From: JAUNSR01 sp036655355
GTDB lineage: Bacteria > Bacteroidota > Bacteroidia > Bacteroidales > JAUNSR01
DNA: 64,000 bases
Reading direction: 5' to 3'
Assembly (NCBI GenBank): GCA_036655355.1
Contig: JAVVQG010000001.1
Span: 186,001 to 250,000 of the forward strand
Part shown: piece by piece, positions 43,986 through 53,979 of the stretch
Layout of the letters: every line of letters starts with the position of its first letter
Position numbering within the stretch: position 1 is the first letter of the stretch
The notes under the pieces: model-generated
Databases searched by the model: none
What the model was told of the DNA's origin: nothing
Seen by the model: the letters and a program-made list of their open reading frames with translations, nothing else
Program-made: the position numbers and the translations under genes

Positions 43986-45668
43986 ATGTCAAAACGAATA
44001 ATCGAATGTGTACCGAACTTCAGCGAAGGTACAGACATGTCGGTCATAGAAGCCATTACAGAGGCTATTCTATCTGTAGAAAATATCAAATTGCTCAATG
44101 TGGATCCGGGAAAAGCGACAAATCGAACAGTCGTGACCTTTGTCGGCGAACCGGATGCGGTTTGCGAAGCGGCTTTCCGCGGCGTAAAGAAAGCAGCTGA
44201 ACTCATCGACATGCGAAAACATAAAGGAGCTCATCCTCGGATGGGAGCCACGGATGTTCTTCCTTTAATTCCGGTATCGGGAATCTCATTAGAGGAAACG
44301 GCTGTGTTGGCACGCCGTTTAGGCGAACGCATTGGACGAGAGGCCGGGATTCCGGTTTATGCCTATGAAGCAGCAGCATATACACCCGAAAGAAGAAATC
44401 TGGCTGTTTGCAGACAGGGAGAATACGAAGGGCTGGAGAAACGTTTTTCCAATCCTGCCACGCAACCTGATTTCGGTCCAAAATCCTATTCCGATTCGGT
44501 AGCCCGAACAGGAGCCACCGCCGTGGGTGCACGTGATTTTCTGATTGCGGTGAACTTCAATCTGAATACGACTTCTACCCGACGCGCCAATGCCATCGCT
44601 TTCGATGTGCGAGAAAAGGGACGTCCTCAAAGAGAAGGTGGTTCACTTACTGGTAAAATCTTGCGCGATGAAAAGGGCGAACCGCTCATGACTCCGGGAA
44701 CACTTCCGGGAACAAAAGCCATCGGTTGGTTCATCGATGAGTACGGCATCGCTCAAGTATCCATGAATATCAATGACTTGAGCAAGACTCCGCTGCACAT
44801 CGCCTTCGATGAAGTATGTCACAAAGCAGCACAAAGAGGAATAAGAGTTACCGGAACTGAAATTGTAGGTGTAGTGCCGAAACGGGTGCTTCTCGATGCA
44901 GGCAACTACTTCCTAGAAAAACAGGAACGTTCAAAGGGGATTCCGGAAGAGGAAGTTATTCGAATCGCATCAAAAAGCATGGGGCTTAGCGAGTTGCAAC
45001 CATTCGACCCGAATGAAAAAGTACTCGAATATCTTATCCGCGATAAAGAACAGCCTAAAAAACTGATCGATCTCTCTTTACGCGCTTTTGCAGAAGAAAC
45101 ATCCAGTGAATCGCCCGCACCGGGGGGAGGTTCTGTATCTGCCTACATGGGAGCCATGGGGGTAGCGCTATGCACAATGGTCGCTAACTTATCCGCTCAT
45201 AAAAGAGGTTGGGACGAGCGATGGGACTATTTTTCCAACATTGCCGTAAAGGGACAGAAACTCATGCAACAATTACTGGAACTTGTGGATGAAGACACAC
45301 AGGCATTCAACCGTGTAATGGCTTGTTTCAAGATGCCGAAAACCACAGAGCATGAAAAAGAACTTTACCGCGAAGCCATGGAGAAAGCCAATATCTATGC
45401 AGCTCAAGTGCCACTTCATACACTGGAGACCGTAGCTGCAGTAATTCCTCTTTTGAAAGAGATGCTATTAAACGGAAATCCCAATTCAGCTTCGGACGTA
45501 TTGGTGGGATTCCAAGCTGTAGGCGCAGCTGCTGAAGGGGCTTACCAAAACGTATTGATCAATACCGAATCCATCAAAAACCAAGAAACCGTTCATTCCA
45601 TTCTACAAAAAGCAAATGAGCTGAGAGAGCGGGTGGAAAAAGCGGTGGCCGAAAGTAAATATAAATAA
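43986..45668 (+). CDS. ftcD: Glutamate formimidoyltransferase-cyclodeaminase (bifunctional)
   Basis: 560-residue fusion that finishes histidine breakdown. The N-terminal transferase (1-about 330) opens with IIECVPNFSEGTDMSVIEAI and has HKGAHPRMGATDVLPLIPVS with the catalytic His. The C-terminal cyclodeaminase (about 350-560) is marked by FAEETSSESPAPGGGSVSAY and GNPNSASDVLVGFQAVGAAA. The first half moves the formimino group to tetrahydrofolate, making glutamate; the second turns it into 5,10-methenyl-THF and ammonia. It is the first gene of a compact hut operon, 15 bases from hutU. Confidence 0.95.
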   Translation: MSKRIIECVPNFSEGTDMSVIEAITEAILSVENIKLLNVDPGKATNRTVVTFVGEPDAVCEAAFRGVKKAAELIDMRKHKGAHPRMGATDVLPLIPVSGISLEETAVLARRLGERIGREAGIPVYAYEAAAYTPERRNLAVCRQGEYEGLEKRFSNPATQPDFGPKSYSDSVARTGATAVGARDFLIAVNFNLNTTSTRRANAIAFDVREKGRPQREGGSLTGKILRDEKGEPLMTPGTLPGTKAIGWFIDEYGIAQVSMNINDLSKTPLHIAFDEVCHKAAQRGIRVTGTEIVGVVPKRVLLDAGNYFLEKQERSKGIPEEEVIRIASKSMGLSELQPFDPNEKVLEYLIRDKEQPKKLIDLSLRAFAEETSSESPAPGGGSVSAYMGAMGVALCTMVANLSAHKRGWDERWDYFSNIAVKGQKLMQQLLELVDEDTQAFNRVMACFKMPKTTEHEKELYREAMEKANIYAAQVPLHTLETVAAVIPLLKEMLLNGNPNSASDVLVGFQAVGAAAEGAYQNVLINTESIKNQETVHSILQKANELRERVEKAVAESKYK

Positions 45669-45683
45669 GAAGGAGACATCTTT

Positions 45684-47687
45684 ATGAACAAGAAACGATT
45701 CCGACAGGAAATAGAGGGTGGCATCCCTTCTGATTTACCCAATGAGAAAGCATACGAAACAGCCGTAAACCATGCACCGGTAAGAAAACAAATTCTGAAT
45801 CAAAACGAGAAGAAATTGGCGGTTAAGAACGCGCTTCGCTATTTCAAACCGGAACTTCATGACCGGTTGGCAGGGGAATTCGCAGAAGAATTGGAGAAAT
45901 ACGGCCGGATCTACATGTACCGCTTCCGTCCGGAGGAGAAGATTTATGCACACCCGATACAGCATTATCCGGCGAAGAGCACCCAAGCCGCCTCCATTAT
46001 GTTAATGCTTCAGAATAATCTGGATGAGGTGGTGGCCCAGCATCCCCATGAACTGATTACTTACGGAGGCAACGGAGCCGTTTTCCAAAACTGGGCACAA
46101 TATCGTCTGGCGATGAAATACCTTTCTGAGATGAGCGACAAACAAACATTGGTGCTTTATTCGGGACATCCGATGGGACTTTTCCCCTCTCACCCCGATG
46201 CTCCGCGAGTTGTGGTTACGAACGGTATGGTTATACCCAATTATTCATCGAAAGATCATTGGGAAAAATTCAATGCGCTCGGTGTTTCACAATACGGACA
46301 GATGACCGCGGGCTCTTTCATGTATATCGGTCCGCAGGGAATCGTGCACGGTACAACGATCACGGTGATGAATGCGCTTCGGAAGAAAAAAGGATTCGAC
46401 ACGGATAAAAGAGCCCTGTTTGTTACTTCGGGATTGGGGGGGATGTCCGGTGCACAACCGAAAGCAGGAAATATATCGGAAGTTATAAGTGTCGTGGCTG
46501 AGATAAACCCCAAAGCCATCGCCCGCAGAAAAGAGCAGGGTTGGGTAGATGAAGTACACACCGATCTGGATGAGTTATTAAGCCGGATCAAAACGGCTAG
46601 AGAGAAAAAAGAGGTTGTTTCGATGGCTTATCAGGGAAATATCGTAGAACTCTGGGAAAAATTGGCGGAAAACGAAATCGAGGTGGAGATCGGTTCGGAT
46701 CAAACTTCGTTGCATAATCCTTGGGCAGGGGGATATTACCCGGTGGGACTCTCTTTTGAGGAATCCAACAAGATGATGGCTGAGAATCCCGAAGAGTTCC
46801 GTCGCCGCGTGCAGGAGACATTGCGCCGCCATGTGGCTGCGATCAACAAACTGACCGCTAAAGGGATGTATTTCTTCGATTATGGGAATGCTTTTCTGCT
46901 GGAAGCTTCCCGGGCAAGTGCAGATATCCTTTTGGAGAATGGTGATTTCAGATATTCTTCTTACGTACAAGACATCATGGGACCGTTGTTTTTCGACTAC
47001 GGCTTCGGGCCTTTCCGTTGGGTTTGTACCTCATGCGATCCGAAAGATTTGGAAATCACAGACCGCATCGCAACCAGAGTATTGAAAAGAATCCGAAAGA
47101 ATGCACCCGAAAACATCATGCAACAGTTGGACGACAACATCCGTTGGATTGAAGCGGCAGGTGCCAACGAACTTGTTGTGGGTTCTCAAGCGCGCATTCT
47201 TTATGCCGATTCAGAGTCGCGTATCGCCCTTGCCAAAGCCTTTAATGATGCGATAGCCAAAGGGGAGATATCGGCACCGGTAGTGATTGGACGTGATCAT
47301 CACGATGTATCCGGAACCGATTCACCTTACCGCGAAACTTCGAATATCTATGACGGCTCCTCCTTTACGGCAGACATGGCCGTTCACAATGTAATCGGAG
47401 ATTCATTCAGAGGGGCAACCTGGGTTTCCATTCACAATGGTGGAGGCGTAGGTTGGGGCGAAGTGGTAAACGGAGGCTTCGGAATGACGCTCGACGGATC
47501 AGCTGATTCGGAACGCAGGTTGAAGATGATGCTCCTTTGGGACGTTAACAATGGAATAGCCCGCAGAAGTTGGGCACGTAACGAAGGGGCGATAGACACA
47601 ATCAAACGTGAGATGGAGCGAAATCCGGACTTGAAAGTTACCCTTCCGAATATTCCGAACGAAGCGCTTATAGATGCGCTCTTTTAA
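45684..47687 (+). CDS. hutU: Urocanate hydratase
   Basis: 667-residue NAD-dependent urocanase; it is longer than the E. coli-type enzyme (about 550), as usual for Bacteroidetes and vertebrate-like forms. Conserved regions include TYGGNGAVFQNWAQYRL, YSGHPMGLFPSHPDAPR, FVTSGLGGMSGAQPKA, the WVCTSCDPKDL catalytic-Cys region and GRDHHDVSGTDSPYRETSN. It converts urocanate to imidazolonepropionate. A ribosome-binding GAAGGAG sits 10 bases before the ATG, and hutH follows after 20 bases. Confidence 0.96.
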   Translation: MNKKRFRQEIEGGIPSDLPNEKAYETAVNHAPVRKQILNQNEKKLAVKNALRYFKPELHDRLAGEFAEELEKYGRIYMYRFRPEEKIYAHPIQHYPAKSTQAASIMLMLQNNLDEVVAQHPHELITYGGNGAVFQNWAQYRLAMKYLSEMSDKQTLVLYSGHPMGLFPSHPDAPRVVVTNGMVIPNYSSKDHWEKFNALGVSQYGQMTAGSFMYIGPQGIVHGTTITVMNALRKKKGFDTDKRALFVTSGLGGMSGAQPKAGNISEVISVVAEINPKAIARRKEQGWVDEVHTDLDELLSRIKTAREKKEVVSMAYQGNIVELWEKLAENEIEVEIGSDQTSLHNPWAGGYYPVGLSFEESNKMMAENPEEFRRRVQETLRRHVAAINKLTAKGMYFFDYGNAFLLEASRASADILLENGDFRYSSYVQDIMGPLFFDYGFGPFRWVCTSCDPKDLEITDRIATRVLKRIRKNAPENIMQQLDDNIRWIEAAGANELVVGSQARILYADSESRIALAKAFNDAIAKGEISAPVVIGRDHHDVSGTDSPYRETSNIYDGSSFTADMAVHNVIGDSFRGATWVSIHNGGGVGWGEVVNGGFGMTLDGSADSERRLKMMLLWDVNNGIARRSWARNEGAIDTIKREMERNPDLKVTLPNIPNEALIDALF

Positions 47688-47707
47688 AACCTTAAAATAC
47701 AAATACC

Positions 47708-49198
47708 ATGGAACATTATATCACAGGCAAAGAACTGACGATTGCCGAAATACACGATATCGTATCAAACCACAAACACCTGCGTCTATCTGAAGAAGCC
47801 GTACAAAAAATTCGTCGTTGCCGCGAGTATCTTGATGATAAAATGAAAACACAGACAGAACCGATCTATGGCATCAATACCGGTTTCGGATCGTTGTGCG
47901 ATATCAAGGTGGGACCCGATGAGCTTTCTCAGCTACAAACCAATCTGATCGTCTCCCATGCCTGTGGCATGGGAGACGAGGTGCCTCAGGAAATCGTCCG
48001 ACTCATCCTTCTGCTGAAAATCCGGTCTCTCGCGTACGGTTATTCAGGCGTACAACTACTTACGGTGGAACGCCTTATCGACTTTTACAACCACGATATT
48101 CTGCCGGTAGTCTATCAACAGGGATCGTTGGGCGCTTCGGGTGACCTTTCTCCGCTTGCTCACCTAAGCCTACCGCTTTTGGGTATCGGAAATGTATATT
48201 ATAAAGGGAAGATGAAACCGGCCTCCGAAGTATTGGCTAGCTTTGGTTGGCAGCCGATCAAACTGCAATCCAAAGAGGGACTTTCGCTGATCAACGGTAC
48301 TCAGTTCATGAGTGCCTACGGAGTATGGGCCGTGATCCATGCCCGTAACTTGTTACGCTGGGCCAATACGGCAGGTGCGCTCTCTCTCGATGCCTTTGAT
48401 GGACGGAAGGAACCTTTCCATCCGGCAATGCACCGTGTACGACCTCACAAAGGACAAATCGAGACCGCAAAACAAATGCTCGAATTGCTGGAGGGCAGTG
48501 AACTGATTGACCGGCCAAAAAAACACGTACAAGACCCCTACTCTTTCCGATGTATTCCACAGGTACACGGAGCTGCAGCCATGACAATCGATTTCTGTTC
48601 AGATGTACTCACTACCGAAATCAACAGTGTCACAGACAATCCTACGATTATACCCGAAGAGGATCTGATTATTTCTGCCGGAAATTTTCACGGAGAACCA
48701 CTCGCTATGGCGATGGACTATTTAGCAATCGCAGTTGCCGAATTAGCCTCTATCTCCGGTCAGCGTACCTACCAACTGATCAAAGGCGTACGCGAGTTAC
48801 CGAAATTCCTTGTGGCGAATCCCGGACTGAATAGCGGATTTATGATTCCGCAATACACCGTAGCTTCCATCATCAGCCAAAACAAGCAACTCTGTTCGCC
48901 GGCTTCGGTAGATTCCATCGAATCTTCACAGGGTCAGGAAGATCATGTGAGTATGGGAGCCAACGCAGCTACTAAACTGTATCGAGTGGTTGAGAATTCA
49001 GAAAGGGTGATCGGCGTAGAGTTGTTCAATGCGGCACAGGCGCTGGAATTTCGACGTCCGCTTCAAACCTCCCACACGTTAGAGGGAATCGTCACTGAAT
49101 TTCGTAAGGAGGTTCCTTTCATCGAAAATGATGAGGTGATGTACAATCATATGAACAAGGCGGTTGATTTTATACGACGCACACTAAAACGCTCTTGA
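47708..49198 (+). CDS. hutH: Histidine ammonia-lyase
   Basis: 496-residue member of the aromatic amino acid lyase family. It has the internally formed MIO cofactor motif Ala-Ser-Gly in GSLGASGDLSPLAHL. NTGFGSLCDIKV, NGTQFMSAYG and SVTDNPTI are also typical. It opens the pathway by removing ammonia from histidine to give urocanate. It acts as a cytosolic homotetramer in the family. The next gene, hutI, begins one base after its stop region. Confidence 0.96.
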   Translation: MEHYITGKELTIAEIHDIVSNHKHLRLSEEAVQKIRRCREYLDDKMKTQTEPIYGINTGFGSLCDIKVGPDELSQLQTNLIVSHACGMGDEVPQEIVRLILLLKIRSLAYGYSGVQLLTVERLIDFYNHDILPVVYQQGSLGASGDLSPLAHLSLPLLGIGNVYYKGKMKPASEVLASFGWQPIKLQSKEGLSLINGTQFMSAYGVWAVIHARNLLRWANTAGALSLDAFDGRKEPFHPAMHRVRPHKGQIETAKQMLELLEGSELIDRPKKHVQDPYSFRCIPQVHGAAAMTIDFCSDVLTTEINSVTDNPTIIPEEDLIISAGNFHGEPLAMAMDYLAIAVAELASISGQRTYQLIKGVRELPKFLVANPGLNSGFMIPQYTVASIISQNKQLCSPASVDSIESSQGQEDHVSMGANAATKLYRVVENSERVIGVELFNAAQALEFRRPLQTSHTLEGIVTEFRKEVPFIENDEVMYNHMNKAVDFIRRTLKRS

Positions 49199-49199
49199 T

Positions 49200-50471
49200 A
49201 TGACACCCAAAACTCAACGCAGTCTGATTATTGGCATCAGAAGGCTGGTAAATGTGGATGACGGATGGAACGAACAAATGTCTCACCTGCCTGTAATCGA
49301 AGGAGCGGCACTCCTAATTGAAGCTGGAAAGATCGCCCGTTACGGCAAAGAGGAAACCTTAAAAAAAGAGTTAGCTGCAGAAGGAATCTTACAAAGCATA
49401 ACGGAAATCATTGACATTGGAGGAGGAGATATTCTCCCCTCCTATTGCGATTCGCACACACACCTTCTTTTTCCCACATCCCGTGAAACGGAACTGTTTG
49501 ACCGGCTAAGGGGATTGTCTTATGAGGAGATTAGTAAACGAGGGGGTGGAATACTTAATTCGGCTCGGAAAATGGAATCCACCTCAGACGAGGAACTGCT
49601 GGAAAATGCCTTGATGCGATTAGATCAGTTGGTTCGGAACGGAACGGGCACCGTGGAGATTAAATCGGGATACGGTCTGACTCCCGTACAAGAGATTCGT
49701 ATGCTGCGTTTAATCAAAGAATTAAAGAAGCATACGCCTCTCACCATTTGCGCTACATTTTTAGGTGCGCATGCTTTTCCTGAACCTTTCAGGGAGAAGC
49801 GCGATGCGTATGTAGAACAAATTATCAGCGAAATGCTTCCTGTCGTAGCAAAAGAAAATCTGGCAGAGTTCGTAGATGTATTTTGTGAAAAGGGATTCTT
49901 CAGTGTGGAACAGACAGAACGGATCTTAATGGCATCAAAGAGTTTAGGCCTCATTCCCCGACTTCATGCCAATCAATTCACGCATTCGGGAGCGATCGGT
50001 TGTGCCGTTCGCCAGGGCGCCATTACGGTTGATCACCTCGAGGTAATGAATGACGAGGAAATTGAATTACTGAAACATTCGCGAACCATGCCGACTCTGC
50101 TTCCGGGATGCGCATTCTTCATGAGTTCTCCCTATCCTCCGGCTAGAAAAATGATCGATGCAGGTTTACAGGTTGTATTAGCTTCCGATTTCAACCCCGG
50201 AACCAATCCCTCGGGCGATATGAAATTCATGATCTCCCTTGCTTGTTTGAAAATGGGCATGTGTGTTTCTGAAGCGATTCAAGCTTCTACTCGTAATGGA
50301 GCGAAGGCGCTTCTCTTGGGTGACTCCCGCGGAAGTATCGGGATCGGAAAAAGAGCGGATCTACAAATACTTAAACCGCTCCCTTCACTTGAATATATCC
50401 CTTATGCCTATACCGAGCCTCTCGTAAAAGGAGTTATATTGGGAGGTAATCTACTGAATATTAACAGCTGA
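49200..50471 (+). CDS. hutI: Imidazolonepropionase
   Basis: 423-residue amidohydrolase that opens the imidazolone ring to give N-formimino-glutamate, the substrate of FtcD. The metal-binding HxH is in CDSHTHLLFPTSRETEL. Further ligands are in RLHANQFTHSGAIGCA, VDHLEV and ASDFNPGTNPSGDM. It is last in the operon. Together with ftcD, hutU and hutH it makes the whole route from histidine to glutamate. No regulator, transporter or formimidoyl-glutamate deiminase is present. Confidence 0.95.
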   Translation: MTPKTQRSLIIGIRRLVNVDDGWNEQMSHLPVIEGAALLIEAGKIARYGKEETLKKELAAEGILQSITEIIDIGGGDILPSYCDSHTHLLFPTSRETELFDRLRGLSYEEISKRGGGILNSARKMESTSDEELLENALMRLDQLVRNGTGTVEIKSGYGLTPVQEIRMLRLIKELKKHTPLTICATFLGAHAFPEPFREKRDAYVEQIISEMLPVVAKENLAEFVDVFCEKGFFSVEQTERILMASKSLGLIPRLHANQFTHSGAIGCAVRQGAITVDHLEVMNDEEIELLKHSRTMPTLLPGCAFFMSSPYPPARKMIDAGLQVVLASDFNPGTNPSGDMKFMISLACLKMGMCVSEAIQASTRNGAKALLLGDSRGSIGIGKRADLQILKPLPSLEYIPYAYTEPLVKGVILGGNLLNINS

Positions 50472-50780
50472 AACACAAAAAAAACAGAGAATCATCAGAA
50501 CTATTTTTAAATGCTTCTTGTTATTTTATCAGAAGATTAATGACACTTGCAACACATTGGAGGCTTTCCTACTCAAAAAGTCCGTGGTGGAATACACCAA
50601 CCAATGAGAACATACCTTTTGAGGGTGTTTCTTTAGTGAAGAAACATCGAAAGTCTGTTTTAAAGTACTGGTCGCCATACATCGTATGGTTATTTGATCA
50701 AAGGGGTTATAAAACCCAAAGAGCTCTTCTCGTTTCAGAGAAGGGCTCTTGTCGATTTTTATCACATCCGGTTATTGAGG
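50472..50780. other. Gap between hutI and the HMA gene
   Basis: Open frames on both strands (78 and 104 codons) run through this stretch, but I can match neither to a family, and they overlap each other and a terminator. A hairpin at 50719-50760 (AAGAGCTCTTCTC / GAGAAGGGCTCTT) followed by TCGATTTTT probably ends the HMA/copA transcript and may also end the hut operon. Nothing else can be supported. Confidence 0.5.
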
Positions 50781-50987
50781 TCAGAGCTCTTCCGCTTTGT
50801 AACCAGCCTCATTTACAATCTTCACAACCTTCTCTGCAGGAAGTTCCGTCGTAATGGTCAATACCTTATTCGGGTCCTGAAGATCAAAAGTCCAACTTCC
50901 GGATTCAGGATTGTTTTTCAATGCTGCATCGATTTTAGTAGTACAGCCGCCACATTTGGCATTTGTCTTGAATTTGTACGTTTTCAT
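50781..50987 (-). CDS. Small heavy-metal-associated domain protein
   Basis: 68-residue single HMA domain (MKTYKFKTNAKCGGCTTKID) with a CGGC metal site instead of the usual MxCxxC. The rest (KVVKIVNEAGYKAEEL) fits the ferredoxin-like metallochaperone fold. The frame extends to 51002, but ATG 50987 gives the standard domain start. It lies 60 bases downstream of the copper ATPase gene on the same strand, so it probably hands Cu(I) to that pump or to other proteins. This is inferred from context. Confidence 0.85.
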   Translation of the reverse strand: MKTYKFKTNAKCGGCTTKIDAALKNNPESGSWTFDLQDPNKVLTITTELPAEKVVKIVNEAGYKAEEL

Positions 50988-51047
50988 TTGCAATTTGTTC
51001 AATTATTTGACATCAAAAGATTTCAGAACACACATTCGTTCATTCCG

Positions 51048-53255
51048 TCAGATCTTACTCCATTTCAAGCGCAGGCTATTCAACACAACCGACACCGAAC
51101 TGAAGGCCATGGCAGCACTTGCGATCATGGGATTCAAGAGAGGTCCTCCAAAAAGCCATAACACTCCGGCAGCCAACGGAATACTGATCAAGTTATAAAT
51201 AGAAGCCCAAAAGAGGTTCTGATAGATTAGTCGTACGGTTTTACCCGAAAGAATAAATGTTTTAGGAAGCAACATCAAGTCGGAAGTCATAAGCGTAACC
51301 ATAGCAATATCCATTGCGATATCGGTACCTTTTCCCATTGCGATACTGACATTTGCTCGGGCCAGCGCCTGGGAATCGTTGATTCCGTCACCCACCATTG
51401 CAACGCGCATCCCCTTATCCTGCAATTCAACAATGTATTTTTCCTTATCGGAAGGCAACATCTGCGCTTCATAATGTGTGAGTCCCAACTCACGAGCTAT
51501 CGCTTCGGCCGTCAATTTGGCATCGCCGGTCAACATGTGCACCTCAATTCCCTGCTTTTGTAATTCGCGAATAGCCGCTGCCGAGGTAGATTTGATCGTA
51601 TCGGCAATGGCAATCATCGCCAAGAGGTGGTTATCACATCCGAAGAACACCACACTCTTTGCTTCCTCTTCCCATTGACGTCTACTGTTTTTCTGTGTCT
51701 CGCTTAATTGGATTCCGAAAGATTCAAGATAACCTTTGCTTCCTACCCAATAAACCGCGCCGTCAATGACAGAGCGAACCCCTTTACCGGTTTCACTTTC
51801 AAAATCAGGTAACGGAAATGGAGTGATGCCGATAAGCGATTCAGAAATAGCATTCGCCAACGGGTGTTCCGATTTCATTTCCATCGCCAACAGAATACTC
51901 CGATTCCGATCCGATTCCGGAGCCGTCCACTCCAGATTCGTCACATTGGGTTTTCCTTCGGTTATCGTGCCGGTCTTATCCAGTACAACGCAATTGATCT
52001 TACGCATCTCCTCGAGCGCTACAGCGTCTTTAATCAAAATATGATTTTGTGCACCTTTACCTATTCCAACCATCAAAGCGGTAGGTGTAGCCAAACCCAG
52101 CGCACACGGACAAGCGATTACTAATACGGAAACGGCGGAGAGAATAGCGTAGGAAAGATTCGAGGTTCCACCGAAAGCCATCCATACCGCAAACGTAATA
52201 ACAGCCAGCACAATCACTACGGGCACAAAAATGCCTGCTGCCTTATCCACAATACGTTGCACGGGCGCTTTACTGCCCTGCGCTTCCTGAACCATACGGA
52301 TAATCTGAGCAAGAACGGTCTCGCCACCCACCTGTGTGGCTTCCATAACAAAGGATCCCTTCTGATTAATCGTTCCGGTGAGTACCTTATCTCCGGCTTT
52401 TTTCTCAACCGGTATCGGCTCGCCGGATATCATACTTTCATCCACCGCCGATGTTCCCGACACGACGATACCGTCTACGGGTATTTTCTCTCCGGGTCTG
52501 ACACTCACTTTATCCCCTTTTTTTAGTAGCGCGATAGGAACATCCTTTTCGCCCTCCTCATCGATTCGTCGAGCCGTTTTAGGTTGCAATCCGATCAGTT
52601 TTTTTATCGCAGAAGAGGTACTGCTTTTGGCTCTCTCCTCAAGCAGTTTGCCTAATAACACAAACGCGATAATCACACCTGCAGCTTCATAATATACGTG
52701 TGGCTCCAACCCTCTATTCGTCCAGAATTCCGGATAAAGCGTGTTGAACAAGCTGAATAGAAATGCGATCAAGGTACTCAATGCAACCAACGTATCCATA
52801 TTCGCTTTCCTGTGTTTCAACTGCTTCCATGCATTCACATAAAATGAAGTCCCGAAAAACACAAGAATCGGCACGCACAAAGCCAATTCGATCCATTGTA
52901 CTCCAGGCAGATGCATCAGAAACATACCGAAGATAACCAGCGGAATGGATAATGCCCATGCTCCTATCGTTTTAATCCGCAACTCCCGGTAATGTTTGTG
53001 TTCCGATTGTTCCTGTTTCTCGAGTGCATCTTCATCCTCTATGATCAGATCATACCCGATGGATTGAACCTCGTTCTTCAGCTTTTCAAGAGAAACCTCT
53101 TGAGGGTCATAAGTAATATTCAAGGTATTGGAAGCAAAGTTCACATTGGCAGCTTTCACCCCTTTTAGTTTCTGAACGTGCCCCTCCACATTTGTAGCAC
53201 AAGATGCACAGGTCATCTCAAGCACCGGTATACTCTTTTTCTCAAGCTCTTTCAT
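51048..53255 (-). CDS. copA: Copper-transporting P-type ATPase
   Basis: 735-residue P1B-type ATPase in the inner membrane. An N-terminal HMA domain carries MTCASC (Cys16 and Cys19), and there are eight expected membrane helices. The intramembrane CPC motif lies in CPCALGLATPTALM, as in Cu(I) pumps. DKTGTIT holds the phosphorylated Asp, HPLANAI is the nucleotide-binding HP motif and GDGINDSQALA is the hinge. It expels Cu(I) from the cytosol. No copper regulator is adjacent. The small HMA gene follows in the same direction. Confidence 0.94.
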   Translation of the reverse strand: MKELEKKSIPVLEMTCASCATNVEGHVQKLKGVKAANVNFASNTLNITYDPQEVSLEKLKNEVQSIGYDLIIEDEDALEKQEQSEHKHYRELRIKTIGAWALSIPLVIFGMFLMHLPGVQWIELALCVPILVFFGTSFYVNAWKQLKHRKANMDTLVALSTLIAFLFSLFNTLYPEFWTNRGLEPHVYYEAAGVIIAFVLLGKLLEERAKSSTSSAIKKLIGLQPKTARRIDEEGEKDVPIALLKKGDKVSVRPGEKIPVDGIVVSGTSAVDESMISGEPIPVEKKAGDKVLTGTINQKGSFVMEATQVGGETVLAQIIRMVQEAQGSKAPVQRIVDKAAGIFVPVVIVLAVITFAVWMAFGGTSNLSYAILSAVSVLVIACPCALGLATPTALMVGIGKGAQNHILIKDAVALEEMRKINCVVLDKTGTITEGKPNVTNLEWTAPESDRNRSILLAMEMKSEHPLANAISESLIGITPFPLPDFESETGKGVRSVIDGAVYWVGSKGYLESFGIQLSETQKNSRRQWEEEAKSVVFFGCDNHLLAMIAIADTIKSTSAAAIRELQKQGIEVHMLTGDAKLTAEAIARELGLTHYEAQMLPSDKEKYIVELQDKGMRVAMVGDGINDSQALARANVSIAMGKGTDIAMDIAMVTLMTSDLMLLPKTFILSGKTVRLIYQNLFWASIYNLISIPLAAGVLWLFGGPLLNPMIASAAMAFSSVSVVLNSLRLKWSKI

Positions 53256-53339
53256 GTTTCTATATGTTTGCTCTTGTTCTATTTAATATAACTGTTACAA
53301 CTCTTAATATGTTCGGATACCTATAATTTATAAGATTTG

Positions 53340-53370
53340 TTTGACATTCTGTTTCACCGGGTTATCTTTG
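53340..53370 (+). promoter_or_regulatory. Promoter of the DUF454 gene
   Basis: TTTG at 53340-53343, 19 bases, TATCTTTG at 53363-53370. It is an ideal Bacteroidetes promoter. The transcript would have a leader of about 130 nt that contains repeat copy 3. Confidence 0.75.
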
Positions 53371-53412
53371 TAATCTATTCATACCGGCTTTTATCAATAA
53401 ACTTCATCAATC

Positions 53413-53484
53413 TTATCGTCCTAACTCATCTAAAGTTAAGCCACCCAACTGAAGGTAGATAGATGGCGCATTTGACCTTGATGT
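53413..53484 (-). repeat. Dispersed hairpin repeat, copy 3 (in the DUF454 leader)
   Basis: AGATGGCGCATTTGACCTTG and CCACCCAACTGAAGGTAG are shared with other copies; the distal arm (TCTTATCGTCCTAAC) has diverged. Given as minus relative to copy 1; in the sense of the DUF454 transcript it reads in the same sense as copies 1 and 4 do for their genes. The shared sequence continues to the ATG at 53506. Confidence 0.85.
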
Positions 53485-53505
53485 TAAAAAATTAGACTAT
53501 CGCAA

Positions 53506-53955
53506 ATGAAATTAAATTTTCGCAAACCCGTTTATATTGCACTTGGCTGTACCGCCGTTGTTTTAGGAACTATCGGGATTTTTGTTCCCGGATTGCCCAC
53601 TACCCCTTTTCTGTTATTAGCATCCTGGTGTTTCTATAACAGTTCAAAAAAACTGCACGACCGTCTCAACCGCTCCTTTCTCGGAAAATACCTCCAGCGT
53701 TATAATAATAAGAACGGAGTAAGTCTTCGTACAAAACTGGCATCGATGGTAATGATGTGGAGTATGATTTCACTATCTATCTTTGTTTTTTTGGAACACT
53801 TCCACACCCGGATAATCGTTTTTGTTGCCGGTCTGATCGGAACATTCTGCGTTTTATTCCTTGTACCGAACCAGAAAAAGGAAATTGAGAGTAAAAAGGT
53901 TATAGTTAACAAAGAAGACGAAAAAGAAATTAAGCAGCATGTCGCTGCTCGTTAA
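53506..53955 (+). CDS. DUF454 (YbaN-like) membrane protein
   Basis: 149-residue inner-membrane protein with two or three hydrophobic helices. The family signature is near the N-terminus (IALGCTAVVLGTIGIFVPGL, PTTPFLLLASWCFYNSSKKL). A C-terminal charged cytosolic tail follows. The DUF454/YbaN family has no settled function. Its promoter is strong, and its leader carries repeat copy 3, nearly the same leader as the following gene's. There is no clear terminator before the next promoter. Confidence 0.88.
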   Translation: MKLNFRKPVYIALGCTAVVLGTIGIFVPGLPTTPFLLLASWCFYNSSKKLHDRLNRSFLGKYLQRYNNKNGVSLRTKLASMVMMWSMISLSIFVFLEHFHTRIIVFVAGLIGTFCVLFLVPNQKKEIESKKVIVNKEDEKEIKQHVAAR

Positions 53956-53979
53956 ACATATTGAAATCGAATTATTTTT

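Noticed and set aside
50529..50854. Two overlapping frames of 78 (minus) and 104 (plus) codons after hutI
   Set aside because: They overlap each other, a terminator and the start of the HMA gene's 3' region; no similarity I can recognise. An old IS fragment remains possible but cannot be supported.
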